A stretch of 45,405 nucleotides of DNA, taken from Legionellales bacterium. Lineage in GTDB: Bacteria; Pseudomonadota; Gammaproteobacteria; Eutrophobiales; Eutrophobiaceae. The stretch's first letter is position 1. The number at the start of each line of letters is the position of its first letter. The notes under the pieces were generated by a model. The model made no database searches. It was given only the letters and a program-made list of their open reading frames with translations, and had not been told where the DNA came from. Shown here piece after piece: positions 1-9,125 of this stretch. The stretch is from the NCBI GenBank assembly GCA_002692205.1, contig NZJM01000031.1, positions 1-45,405 on the forward strand, read 5' to 3'. The position numbers and the translations under genes are program-made.

Positions 1-329
1 CCTTTGACTAATTCTGGAATACCTACAGCGGCAACTAAAATATCTGCAGACAGGCAAACTTCTTTTAGATTTTTAGTACGTGAGTGACATACGGTGACTG
101 TACAATTTTCTCTAAGCAATAATTGAGCTATTGGCTTGCCAACCAAATTTGATCTTCCAACGACGACGGCATGAAGTCCTGATAGATCGCCGAGAGTTTC
201 TTTAATGAGAAGTGCTGATCCCTGTGGTGTACAAGGTACCATACCCCTTAAGCCACTTGCTAAATATCCAGCATTAACAGGGTGTAACCCATCCACATCT
301 TTTGATGGTAAGATAGTTTCAATAATTCT
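1..329 (-). pseudogene. folD: FolD (methylenetetrahydrofolate dehydrogenase/cyclohydrolase) C-terminal fragment; N-terminal part absent and frame closed by a stop at 330-332; continues off the left edge
   Basis: Minus-strand translation [110 protein letters not shown] matches FolD (DVDGxxPxN, PCTPxG, VVGRSxxVGxP). TAA at 332-330 immediately precedes the homologous segment. Confidence 0.8.
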
Positions 330-583
330 TTAGCTTTTTTTTGAATTGTTTTTGAAGTTATATTTTTTTCTTCTAACATTGTAAGTAATTTTTTTGATTC
401 TATTTCGTAATTTGTTAACAGACTTGCAGCTTTTGAAAGCCGATCTTTATCAGCTTTATTTATAATGTCTGTTTTTGAGACTTTGTTTATATCCTCTTCA
501 CTCATAGAAGCTCCACCTGATGACGAGAATGTACTTTGACTTGTTAGCAGAAATACTAATATCGATAGTGTTTTTAAATTCAT
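260..583 (-). CDS. small secreted protein of unknown function; C-terminus is an out-of-frame translation of folD DNA
   Basis: Signal peptide [24 protein letters not shown] runs into the folD fragment in another frame. Confidence 0.5.
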   Translation of the reverse strand: MNLKTLSILVFLLTSQSTFSSSGGASMSEEDINKVSKTDIINKADKDRLSKAASLLTNYEIESKKLLTMLEEKNITSKTIQKKAKELLKLSYHQKMWMGYTLLMLDI

Positions 584-617
584 TTTTACTCCTTCAATTT
601 ATTTAATTTTTCTATAT

Positions 618-636
618 GATAACGATTCTCATTTAG
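618..636. promoter_or_regulatory. Fur-box-like site
   Basis: GATAACGATTCTCATTTAG; matches 13 of 19 positions of GATAATGATAATCATTATC; 35 bp upstream of the ORF starting at 583. Confidence 0.45.
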
Positions 637-684
637 GAATGAAAGCGTTTTTATAGAGAATCCTTAGAAAGAGTAGAAAAATAA

Positions 685-1023
685 CTAACTTGAGATTTTT
701 TTATTTAAATGAGGAAGCGAGGATTTATCTCCCGCTTTCATATATTTTTTCTCGCCATCAGAAGCCGTTACATTCTCATACACACCATCATCGCGTTTTA
801 CTAATTTTGTAAAACCAACTTCCTTTAGCTGTGAATTACTAGTTGGAATACTTATAGAAGGAGGACTAATTTTTATATCAACAGGGGTTAACGCATCTGT
901 GTCACCCAGCGAGATTTGCGCAACAAAACATACTTCTCCCCAGGTTTTTAATTTGGTGTTGACATCATGGCTGACCTCTATGGTTTTACCATTTTTTCTA
1001 CAAAAATAATCATAATTCGGCAT
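685..1023 (-). CDS. FmdB-like/zinc-ribbon-type family protein
   Basis: N-terminus MPNYDYFCRKNGKTIEVSHDVNTKLKTWGEVCF resembles FmdB-family MPxYDYxCxxxGxxxEVxH...WGExC. Confidence 0.6.
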   Translation of the reverse strand: MPNYDYFCRKNGKTIEVSHDVNTKLKTWGEVCFVAQISLGDTDALTPVDIKISPPSISIPTSNSQLKEVGFTKLVKRDDGVYENVTASDGEKKYMKAGDKSSLPHLNKKISS

Positions 1024-1051
1024 AATTTTTTACAATTTCCTTTTCATCGTA

Positions 1052-2023
1052 TCATTCCCATTCTAACTCAGTATATGTTTTTGATACATTAGTTGAGTGC
1101 TGATAATCATGTAATAGCCATTTTAATTTATTTTCTTTATCTATATGCTCCACTGCTTCATTTATAAATTTTCCTTCGGCAATAGCTTCACGAGTTTTAT
1201 TTAATAGTATTTTAAAATATTCCTCTTGTTGCTTCAAAGCTACCTCCAATGAAGATGCAACTTTGCCATGACCCGGGATTACGAGCTTTGTATCTAATGT
1301 TTTTAATTTCTCTATGGTTTTTAACCAGCCTTTTAAGCTACCTGTTAATGATGGAATTCGTTCTCTAAATATTAAATCTCCCGCCCATAGTGTTTTTGTT
1401 TTCTCATCGATTACTACAATATCATTATGACTATGCGATGTAGGGAATGGTATTAGAGTTAAAATACGATTTCCTAACTCCAATTTAGTCGATTTTTCGA
1501 TTAGAATATTTGGGCTAATGATATCTGATTCTTCTGCATCTTTACTCAAATTCTTCTTGAATTGACTCAGAAAGAATTTTTTATTTTGATTAATTGCATC
1601 TCGAAGGTTTTTATGGCCAACAAAGTCTGGGTTTTCTTCCGCAAATGATTTGTTTCCTAAAATATGATCATAGTGAATATGAGTGTTGATAACATAACAT
1701 ATTGGTTTTTTTGTTATTTTACGTATACTTTTTTTAAGTTTTCTTCCGATGTTAATTGACCCCCCAGTATCAATAACTGCTACACAAGTGTCACCAACTA
1801 TAAATCCAATATTGGCAATATCATCATTTTTTTCAGCCTCAATTGAAGCATGCTTGCCAATGTGAACATAATTTTTCTCAGCAATTTCAATTAAATTAAA
1901 GTCTGAACTTATTTCAGATGCGAAAGCTATAGACGATATAGTTAATATTACTAGACAAGCAATAGAAAAGTCTTTCCTCATAGTAGCCATTAAATTTTTA
2001 TCCAAAATTAATTTCAAAAACAT
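1052..2023 (-). CDS. MBL-fold metallohydrolase, quinoprotein relay system (SoxH-like) type, secreted
   Basis: Signal peptide; THIHYDHILGN (HxHxDH), VIDTGGS, PGHGKV motifs; NYVHIGKHA start typical of quinoprotein-relay zinc metallohydrolases. Confidence 0.75.
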   Translation of the reverse strand: MFLKLILDKNLMATMRKDFSIACLVILTISSIAFASEISSDFNLIEIAEKNYVHIGKHASIEAEKNDDIANIGFIVGDTCVAVIDTGGSINIGRKLKKSIRKITKKPICYVINTHIHYDHILGNKSFAEENPDFVGHKNLRDAINQNKKFFLSQFKKNLSKDAEESDIISPNILIEKSTKLELGNRILTLIPFPTSHSHNDIVVIDEKTKTLWAGDLIFRERIPSLTGSLKGWLKTIEKLKTLDTKLVIPGHGKVASSLEVALKQQEEYFKILLNKTREAIAEGKFINEAVEHIDKENKLKWLLHDYQHSTNVSKTYTELEWE

Positions 2024-2273
2024 ACCTAGTAATTAGTAACCATTACTTTCAATTCTAACCATAACGAATTGATATATATAATACAAATATTCTTCTTGAA
2101 ATTATTGAAATTAAGACTAATGTATTAAACAGAAAAATTACTTTTTTATAGAAACAGTTCACCCTTTAGTTTCACTACTGTACAAATGAAAAAATAGGAG
2201 GATAAAGTCAGCATTAAGCATTCCAAATACTTTCATTCATATATATTTCCAAATTGTTTGGAGAGGAGATGCA

Positions 2274-2498
2274 ATGTTTGAACAAGATAAAGAAATTGTA
2301 GAGTCTTTGTTGGATAATAATAAAAATTTCAGAAGACTATATAATAAACACTGTCAGTTGAAGAGCAAAGTAAAGGAGGCAAACGAGGGTAATATTATCA
2401 TTGATAACTTATTTCTAGATGGTCTTAAAAAAGAAAAACTACAAATAAAAGATCGCTTGTCAATAATTATAGAGGATTATAGGCATAGCCATACATAA
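2274..2498 (+). CDS. YdcH-like DUF465 family small protein
   Basis: 74 aa, helical, LYNKHCQLKSKVKEAN...LKKEKLQIKDRLSIIIEDYR; good RBS (ggagaggag). Confidence 0.7.
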   Translation: MFEQDKEIVESLLDNNKNFRRLYNKHCQLKSKVKEANEGNIIIDNLFLDGLKKEKLQIKDRLSIIIEDYRHSHT

Positions 2499-2525
2499 CA
2501 TTTCGCAAGCTAGAGTAAATTAAAG

Positions 2526-2548
2526 GCCCTGACGAACAGGGCTTTTTT
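2526..2548 (+). terminator. Rho-independent terminator
   Basis: GCCCTG-acgaa-CAGGGC followed by TTTTTT, downstream of the DUF465 gene. Confidence 0.85.
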
Positions 2549-3350
2549 ATTGAACCAATAAAATCCCAATTACTAACAACATGCTTGCTAAGATTGTGCG
2601 CATAATATTATCTGGTATCAGTCCTCCTACATGACTTCCTAGATATATGCCAGGTAATGAACCGACGATTAAACTAAAAAGTAGGACATAATCAACAGTT
2701 CCTAAGTTTGCATGTCCAATTCCTGCTATTGCAGTTATAGGGATAGCATGCGCTAGGTCTGTTCCGACTATTTCAATAGTTTTGTATTTTGGGTATAAGA
2801 AGAAAAGAAAGGCTGCCCCGATTACGCCAGCACCGACAGATGAGAATGTTACTAATGTTCCAATTAGAATACCGGCAAAAATAGTAAAAGCGTCAGTATA
2901 TTTGCTATGCAATACTTTCATAAATGCAAAATGTTGGTCTTTACTTAATTTTTGCCATTGACTACGAAAAATTAAAAAAATTGCGGTTAATATCATCGCA
3001 AAACTTAGTGTATTCAATATCAACCCATCATAATTAATTCCTGAATTATTAAGTTGTTTAATAATAAAGAGTGATATGAGTGAAGCAGGAATACTTCCAA
3101 TGCACAACAGACTAACAACTTTCCATTTTATATTGCTTTGTTTTTGATGTGCAAATACACCTACTGATTTTGTTATTGCGGCATACAATAAGTCTGTCCC
3201 AACGGCAACAGCTGGCTGAATATTGAATCCTAGTACAAGGATTGGAGTCATTAGAGAGCCTCCACCCACACCAGTCATACCAATAACAAAACCAACAGAG
3301 AAACCCGCTGCTATTTTGAATAGAAATTCTATAGTGAATATAAATTCCAT
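2547..3350 (-). CDS. TauE/SafE family sulfite exporter-like permease
   Basis: FSVGFVIGMTGVGGGSLMTPILVLGFNIQPAVAVGTDLLYAAITKSVG; multiple TM segments. Confidence 0.85.
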   Translation of the reverse strand: MEFIFTIEFLFKIAAGFSVGFVIGMTGVGGGSLMTPILVLGFNIQPAVAVGTDLLYAAITKSVGVFAHQKQSNIKWKVVSLLCIGSIPASLISLFIIKQLNNSGINYDGLILNTLSFAMILTAIFLIFRSQWQKLSKDQHFAFMKVLHSKYTDAFTIFAGILIGTLVTFSSVGAGVIGAAFLFFLYPKYKTIEIVGTDLAHAIPITAIAGIGHANLGTVDYVLLFSLIVGSLPGIYLGSHVGGLIPDNIMRTILASMLLVIGILLVQ

Positions 3351-3428
3351 TTATTTTTATCGATTTATACTAGATAAAATCCAAATTATTATGTGTATCA
3401 AGCATATCTTCCACTATTTCTTTTTCAC

Positions 3429-4157
3429 TTATTTTTTTAGATTACCAGAGTGTAGGCCACATTCTTTCTGTGTCGCATCTTCCCACCACCAACGACCTTC
3501 GCGTTCATGCTGATTTGGTAAAACTGGGCGAGTACAAGGCTCACAACCTATACTTATAAAACCTTTATCATGTAAGCTATTAAAGGGCACGTCATTGCTT
3601 CTTATATATTCCCATACTTGTGTTGATGACCAATTTGAAAGTGGGTTAAACTTTACTAATTGATTTTTTTCTGTTGAAAAAGCTCCGTCATTTTCAACAA
3701 CAGGAACACTAACTCTTGTTCCTGGACTTTGATCTTTACGTTGACCTGTAATCCAAGCATCTAGAGTACTAAGCTTTCTTCTTAATGGCACAACTTTACG
3801 AACTCCACAGCACTCCTTATGACCATCTTTATAGAAACTATACAATCCTTTTTTAGCAACAAATTCTTGTAGAGATTCGGTGTCTGGAGAAAGCACATCA
3901 ATTTCAATATTATAGTGTTCTCGTACTTGTTCGATGAAACGGTAGGTTTCTGAGTGCAAACGTCCAGTGTCCAGAGAAAATACTTTGACATCTTTTTTTA
4001 TTTTTTTAGCGATGTCTACGAGAATTACATCTTCAGCACCACTAAAGGAAATGGAGATATTATCAAAATTTTCAAGGGCCAATTTTATAATTTTCTCGGG
4101 AGCTTCATTATCGTATTCATTTGCTAATTCTTCTACATTAAATTCTATTTTACTCAT
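3429..4157 (-). CDS. cysH: phosphoadenylyl/adenylyl-sulfate reductase (Fe-S APS reductase type)
   Basis: [61 protein letters not shown]; paired Cys typical of APS-type reductases. Confidence 0.9.
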   Translation of the reverse strand: MSKIEFNVEELANEYDNEAPEKIIKLALENFDNISISFSGAEDVILVDIAKKIKKDVKVFSLDTGRLHSETYRFIEQVREHYNIEIDVLSPDTESLQEFVAKKGLYSFYKDGHKECCGVRKVVPLRRKLSTLDAWITGQRKDQSPGTRVSVPVVENDGAFSTEKNQLVKFNPLSNWSSTQVWEYIRSNDVPFNSLHDKGFISIGCEPCTRPVLPNQHEREGRWWWEDATQKECGLHSGNLKK

Positions 4158-4327
4158 GGTGTTATTTACTCAAGTTGATATATTTTTGTTTTATAGTTTT
4201 AATTAGGGTCGAGGATTTTATCAGAAAGTGTTGCTCTGCGAGCGACTTTTTGTCGAAATTACTGTGTTATAGGCATAAATATGCCGAAATATACTAATGC
4301 GGTCTGCTTTGTATCAAGTTCTTGAGG

Positions 4328-5188
4328 TTACATTAAGCTAAGGCTAAGACTATTATCTGCGACATATTTTGCTGGTATGAAGGTTCCATGTGAAGATAGA
4401 TCGGTGAGATACAGCATGTTAGTTTCAGCACCCTCAATTACGACATGCATACGTGATATATCTCGTAAATTTTGACTCATAACAATATCGCTATCACTTC
4501 CTCGTCCGATTACATTTTTGCCACTTTTTAATTTATGGTATCTGCCTGATTCATCAACAAACTTTATACTTGATTCTTCACCTACAATTGAACATTGATG
4601 ATTTGATAATAGAAGAGCAATCTTATCACCAGCATTAATATGAATAGCTATATTTTCACCTTTAGAGAGCCTCTCCATTTCTTGTTCCTTAGAAAAACTC
4701 TTTGTTATGTTTTGTTTTGCATTCTTACTATGAGATATGGACGATTTTAGTATTTCTTTTTTCTTTTCAGCATAAAACTCCTGTAGAACTTCTTGTATAG
4801 ATGAAAGATATTGCAAATATTTAACCATAGCAATATGTCTAAACTCATTTAGTTCATCGTCACCATTATGAAGAGCACTTATTATTGTTCGCCAGCCATG
4901 TTCTTCTGAGAATGTATTTATATCTATTTCGCGCAGCGAACGATTAATACTGCCAGGTTGTGATATCGATGCCGATAGTATCGAAACCAATTCTTTTTCA
5001 ATAACCTTTATTTTTTTGTATTCTTTTTTTAATTCACCAAGAGTTAGTTTCATTGCTCTTTTGAACTTTGCTACAGGCAATGACGTTCGTCCTACTAAAC
5101 TAAATTCGAACTCAGCTAGAGAGCTAAATTTGTAGGTTTGTTCACCAATGGCAAATTGCATTGGTTTTGATAAAATATTTGTTAACAT
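4328..5188 (-). CDS. FHA domain protein with uncharacterised N-terminal region
   Basis: C-terminal VIGRGSDSDIVMSQNLRDISRMHVVIEG...YLTDLSSHGTFI (GR, SxxH, SxxGT FHA signature). Confidence 0.8.
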   Translation of the reverse strand: MLTNILSKPMQFAIGEQTYKFSSLAEFEFSLVGRTSLPVAKFKRAMKLTLGELKKEYKKIKVIEKELVSILSASISQPGSINRSLREIDINTFSEEHGWRTIISALHNGDDELNEFRHIAMVKYLQYLSSIQEVLQEFYAEKKKEILKSSISHSKNAKQNITKSFSKEQEMERLSKGENIAIHINAGDKIALLLSNHQCSIVGEESSIKFVDESGRYHKLKSGKNVIGRGSDSDIVMSQNLRDISRMHVVIEGAETNMLYLTDLSSHGTFIPAKYVADNSLSLSLM

Positions 5189-5236
5189 ATTGATAAGAAT
5201 TATAGTTCAGAGTACATATCATGAGTAATGAAAGCT

Positions 5237-5252
5237 TGTGAAATTGCTCACA
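5237..5252. promoter_or_regulatory. palindromic operator-like site 1 (CRP/FNR-like spacing)
   Basis: TGTGAAATTGCTCACA (TGTGA-N6-TCACA). Confidence 0.6.
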
Positions 5253-5268
5253 TTAATTACTATAACCT

Positions 5269-5284
5269 TGTGAAATAGTTCACA
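5269..5284. promoter_or_regulatory. palindromic operator-like site 2
   Basis: TGTGAAATAGTTCACA (perfect 6-bp arms). Confidence 0.65.
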
Positions 5285-5298
5285 TTTCTAGCTCTATC

Positions 5299-5314
5299 TG
5301 TGAAGTAGTTCACA
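5299..5314. promoter_or_regulatory. palindromic operator-like site 3
   Basis: TGTGAAGTAGTTCACA (perfect 6-bp arms). Confidence 0.65.
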
Positions 5315-5357
5315 ATTATTTGAAATTAGTTTTTAGAGCAGTAAAGGAATAAAAATC

Positions 5358-6188
5358 ATGTTCAAAACAATTATTGATTCCAATGTACTTTTAAATCAAT
5401 TGGAAGATGATGATCTGGTAATTTTCGATGTTCGATATGATCTAATGGATAAGGTAGCGGGAAGAAAAGCATATCTCCAGTCGCACATTCCTAGCGCTAT
5501 TTATGTTGACCTAAGCTTGGATTTGAGTAGATCCCCTTCAACAAATTTGTCAAGACACCCTTTGCCTGACAATGAAACCATGAATACATTATTTTCTGAG
5601 CTTGGGGTTAACAGAAATAAACAGGTGATTGTTTATGACGATGCATTTGGTTCAATTGCTGCTCGACTATGGTGGATGTTAAATCATATGGGTCACGAGA
5701 ATGTGGCGGTGCTTGATGGAGGTTGGAGTCAATGGATTAATTTAGGAGGGCCTGTATGTTCAAAAGATGAAAAACCTAAGCTGACTAAATTTAACAATAC
5801 ATCATTAAATAACGATGTCGTAAATATACACCAAGTAAGTAATTTTAATTTAATTATTGATTCAAGAGAGCCATCTAGATATTCGGGAGAGCTAGAACCA
5901 ATTGACAAAAGAGCTGGTCATATTCCAAATGCAATCAATAGATTTTGGAAAAATAATTTGAGTACGACAGGGTGTTTTAAAGAGCAGAATATACTTTTGC
6001 AAGAGTTTAAAGAACTTTTTGGTGAAGTTCCGTCCGAGGATGTTGTATTTTATTGTGGCTCTGGTGTAACGGCATGCCATAATTTATTAGCCACTGTTCA
6101 TGCTGGATTCAATCCATCAAGATTATATGCTGGCTCATGGAGCGAGTGGAGTGCTACACCAGGGCGTGGTATCGAAACATCAAATTAA
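5358..6188 (+). CDS. sseA: 3-mercaptopyruvate sulfurtransferase / rhodanese (two-domain)
   Basis: VIFDVRYDL, HIPSAIYVDLSLDLS, VVFYCGSGVTACHNLLA active-site CGSGVTA, LYAGSWSEWSATPGRGIET. Confidence 0.88.
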   Translation: MFKTIIDSNVLLNQLEDDDLVIFDVRYDLMDKVAGRKAYLQSHIPSAIYVDLSLDLSRSPSTNLSRHPLPDNETMNTLFSELGVNRNKQVIVYDDAFGSIAARLWWMLNHMGHENVAVLDGGWSQWINLGGPVCSKDEKPKLTKFNNTSLNNDVVNIHQVSNFNLIIDSREPSRYSGELEPIDKRAGHIPNAINRFWKNNLSTTGCFKEQNILLQEFKELFGEVPSEDVVFYCGSGVTACHNLLATVHAGFNPSRLYAGSWSEWSATPGRGIETSN

Positions 6189-6333
6189 TTTTTCTAGACT
6201 AAAAAACCATGACTCATTCATCAAAAATTAGATAAAGATATTGTGATTTCTATCGACATAGATAATCATTCAGTCCCGTATAATTGATTTAAAATGGAAT
6301 GGAACACATAATTTAGTTGTATTTAATTATTTT

Positions 6334-8070
6334 TTGGGATTCCTTATGGAAAATGTATTTAAAGAAGCTTTAAAGATAGCAGCACTTTTGCTTATGAGTG
6401 CTAGCTTTATTCATGCAGGCCAAAATGATTCTGTCGATATGCAGACAATTGATTATGTCGATGATGAAGATGACGCGAATACTTCTTTAGTAGAGGATAT
6501 TGCTGCTGGCGAAAAAAATGGGGAATTAAAACTACAGACTGATGAAAGCATTGCGCAACCAGTTGATGTAATACTCGTGCTTGATAACTCGGGTAGTATG
6601 AAAAAAAATGATCCCGAATTTTTAGTTGGAAATGCAATAAAAGAGTTTATCAGTCAAGCAAGTGAAAATACGCGAGTTGGGATTATTATTTTTGCTGAAA
6701 CAGCAGATCTCAAAGTTTCTTTATCAGCATCATCTTACGCAAATCACGAAGAAGCTTTAAATAGCATCAAAGAAATAAACTATAAAGGTCAATACACGGA
6801 TTTTCCGGCTGCTATAGAACGAGCGATTTATGAGCTTAAAGAGACCGCACGCGAAGATGCTCAAAAATCGATCATTTTTATGACAGATGGCATAGTAGAT
6901 ACAGGAGATGCCGGTCGTGATTTAGAGAAGTCTAGATGGATGCGTCAAGAATTGGCTGCTGACGCTGCTGACAATGAAATAAAAGTATTCGGAATAGCTT
7001 TTACGGAATCAGCTGATTTCCAATTAATCCAGTCAATTTCTCAACAAACATCTGGGGAGTATTTTCGCGCATTAACCGCTACGGATTTACAAAATGTTTT
7101 TGTAGAAATTGAGAATATTATAAATGAAGCAGCTGATTCATTAGTCGTTTTAGAATCAGATGAGATTTTAGTATCGACCGATATTCAGCCTGATGTATCA
7201 CAAGTTATTTTAGATAATGCAGAAATGGATAACGTTGCTGATACAATAAGACCCAGAATTGAAGCTGTTGAGAAAGCTTTATATGATTTAGAGGGGCCAG
7301 CTTTACTTTCATCTAGTTCGCTATTAGCAATAATATTATTATTCCTTGTTATGACTTTATTGTTTTTATTTTTACAAAGAAAACGGTTATTGAAAGTCGA
7401 TAAAAATGATTTTGTTCAAGAAGCCTACATAAATGATCCTGAAGGAAAAACTAATAAGCAGGCACACATTCTTGATGAAAGACCTAAAATGATTGGTCGT
7501 GTTGCTGGAAAGGATACAGATCACATGGATTATATTGTTGTTAATGAATCAACTATTAGTCGTCGACATGCTCTAATAGAATATAAAGACTATTCATTCT
7601 GGATCATTGATCAAGGAAGCAGCAATGGAACCTTTATAAATAATGAAAAAATTAATAATGAAGTTAGATTGAAACATGGTGATAAAATAAGACTTCATAA
7701 TTATGAGTTTGATTTCATTGTTCCTGAGATGGATGAAAACGATGAAACAATTGTATATACCCCAGGAATGAAGCCACTTGTTGATGATGACGGTAATAAA
7801 TTGGTTTCTGAAGAAATAACATACGGTCTAGAGGAGATCGCAAATAACCCCATTAAATCAAAGGCTACCCAAGTAAGTAATGCATCTGATATATCGAATG
7901 ATGAAGAGGTTACAGTAATTCATAATACAAGTCACGAAGGCGTCACTGACCTAGATTTGGATAATGATGCAGCTAGTCTGATTAATAAGGATATTGATGA
8001 AGAAAATATAGATGACGATGACGATGATGATGATGATGATACAACCGTGATTAGTACAATCAATAATTAA
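6334..8070 (+). CDS. membrane protein with periplasmic vWA domain, TM segment, cytoplasmic FHA domain and poly-Asp tail
   Basis: DVILVLDNSGSMKKND (MIDAS DxSxS), FMTDGIVDTG; TM LLAIILLFLVMTLLFLFL; FHA MIGRVAG...STISRRHALIEY...DQGSSNGTFINN; DDDDDDDDDD tail. Confidence 0.85.
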   Translation: MGFLMENVFKEALKIAALLLMSASFIHAGQNDSVDMQTIDYVDDEDDANTSLVEDIAAGEKNGELKLQTDESIAQPVDVILVLDNSGSMKKNDPEFLVGNAIKEFISQASENTRVGIIIFAETADLKVSLSASSYANHEEALNSIKEINYKGQYTDFPAAIERAIYELKETAREDAQKSIIFMTDGIVDTGDAGRDLEKSRWMRQELAADAADNEIKVFGIAFTESADFQLIQSISQQTSGEYFRALTATDLQNVFVEIENIINEAADSLVVLESDEILVSTDIQPDVSQVILDNAEMDNVADTIRPRIEAVEKALYDLEGPALLSSSSLLAIILLFLVMTLLFLFLQRKRLLKVDKNDFVQEAYINDPEGKTNKQAHILDERPKMIGRVAGKDTDHMDYIVVNESTISRRHALIEYKDYSFWIIDQGSSNGTFINNEKINNEVRLKHGDKIRLHNYEFDFIVPEMDENDETIVYTPGMKPLVDDDGNKLVSEEITYGLEEIANNPIKSKATQVSNASDISNDEEVTVIHNTSHEGVTDLDLDNDAASLINKDIDEENIDDDDDDDDDDTTVISTINN

Positions 8071-8145
8071 AATATACTCTAAATTTTTTTCAAAAATATT
8101 TGGTAGGTATCGCAAACTACCATCAAAAACAATAAGACCTTACCA

Positions 8146-9123
8146 ATGAAGAAAGAATACCCTAGACTTTTAAAAATCATTTCTGATGGAAATTTTCATT
8201 CAGGTGAAACGCTAGCGGTTAAATTAGGTGTTTCTAGGGCTGCAATATGGAAATCGATCAAATCACTTCAAAAAAATGGTTTAGAAGTTTCTGCAATTCC
8301 AGGAAAGGGTTATTGCTTAGATAATAAATTTGAACCGCTATTAGCTAATGAAATACAGAGCATGATATCTAGAAGAGCCCAAAAATGCTGCAAGGATATC
8401 AATGTTGTATTAGAAATAAAATCAACAAACTCATATTTTCTTGATCAATTAAATCAAAAAAAATCAATTCATGGTTCCGTTTTGCTTGCTGAATACCAAT
8501 CAGACGGAAGGGGTCGTAGAAACAAAAAATGGTTATCACCCATTACTAGTGGTATTTGTTTCTCCTTAGGGTGGCGTTTTGAAGTAATGCCAATAAATTT
8601 GGGGTTATTATCCTTATATATGGGTCTTGCAATAGCGCGAGCTTTGAAGTCTTTAGGGCTTAAAGGAATTGGTTTGAAGTGGCCCAATGATGTTATTGTA
8701 ATGAATCATAAAATAGGCGGAATATTACTCGATATTCGAGGTGAAAGCGCCGGACCTTTAGATGTTGTAATTGGTGTTGGGGTCAATTATAAATTACCAA
8801 AAAAAGAAATAGTTAATATTGATCAATCTATAATTGATATATCTAATGCTTCGAAGAAATATTTATCAAGAAACATGATAGCCGCTAATTTAATATCTAA
8901 TATTTTTGAGATACTTAATGATTTGGTAATTGGTAGCAATTCAAATTTAATAAAAGAATGGCGAGAATATGATTGTTTTTTTGATCAAGAAGCTAAATTA
9001 ATATTAGCTAACGAGGAAATAACGGGAACATTGAAAGGAATAAACGATCAAGGTGCATTATTAATATCAGTAAATGGCAGGCTATTGAGTTATAATTCAG
9101 GCGAAGTTAGTTTAAGAATATAA
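8146..9123 (+). CDS. birA: biotin--[acetyl-CoA-carboxylase] ligase / biotin operon repressor
   Basis: N-terminal HTH LAVKLGVSRAAIWKSIKSL; EYQSDGRGRRNKKWLSP; LKWPNDVIVMNHKIGGILLD. Confidence 0.9.
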   Translation: MKKEYPRLLKIISDGNFHSGETLAVKLGVSRAAIWKSIKSLQKNGLEVSAIPGKGYCLDNKFEPLLANEIQSMISRRAQKCCKDINVVLEIKSTNSYFLDQLNQKKSIHGSVLLAEYQSDGRGRRNKKWLSPITSGICFSLGWRFEVMPINLGLLSLYMGLAIARALKSLGLKGIGLKWPNDVIVMNHKIGGILLDIRGESAGPLDVVIGVGVNYKLPKKEIVNIDQSIIDISNASKKYLSRNMIAANLISNIFEILNDLVIGSNSNLIKEWREYDCFFDQEAKLILANEEITGTLKGINDQGALLISVNGRLLSYNSGEVSLRI

Positions 9124-9125
9124 AT

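Noticed and set aside
3223-3513. Antisense ORFs such as 3223-3513, 3967-4206, 34796-34987, 35024-35218, 35221-35499 and 40128-40442
   Set aside because: They lie opposite strongly recognisable genes (TauE, cysH, PQQ-DH, autotransporter) and their translations show no family-like features.
4271-4284. GGCATA-AA-TATGCC small palindrome downstream of the FHA gene
   Set aside because: Short, 2-nt loop, no clear T-run; could be chance.
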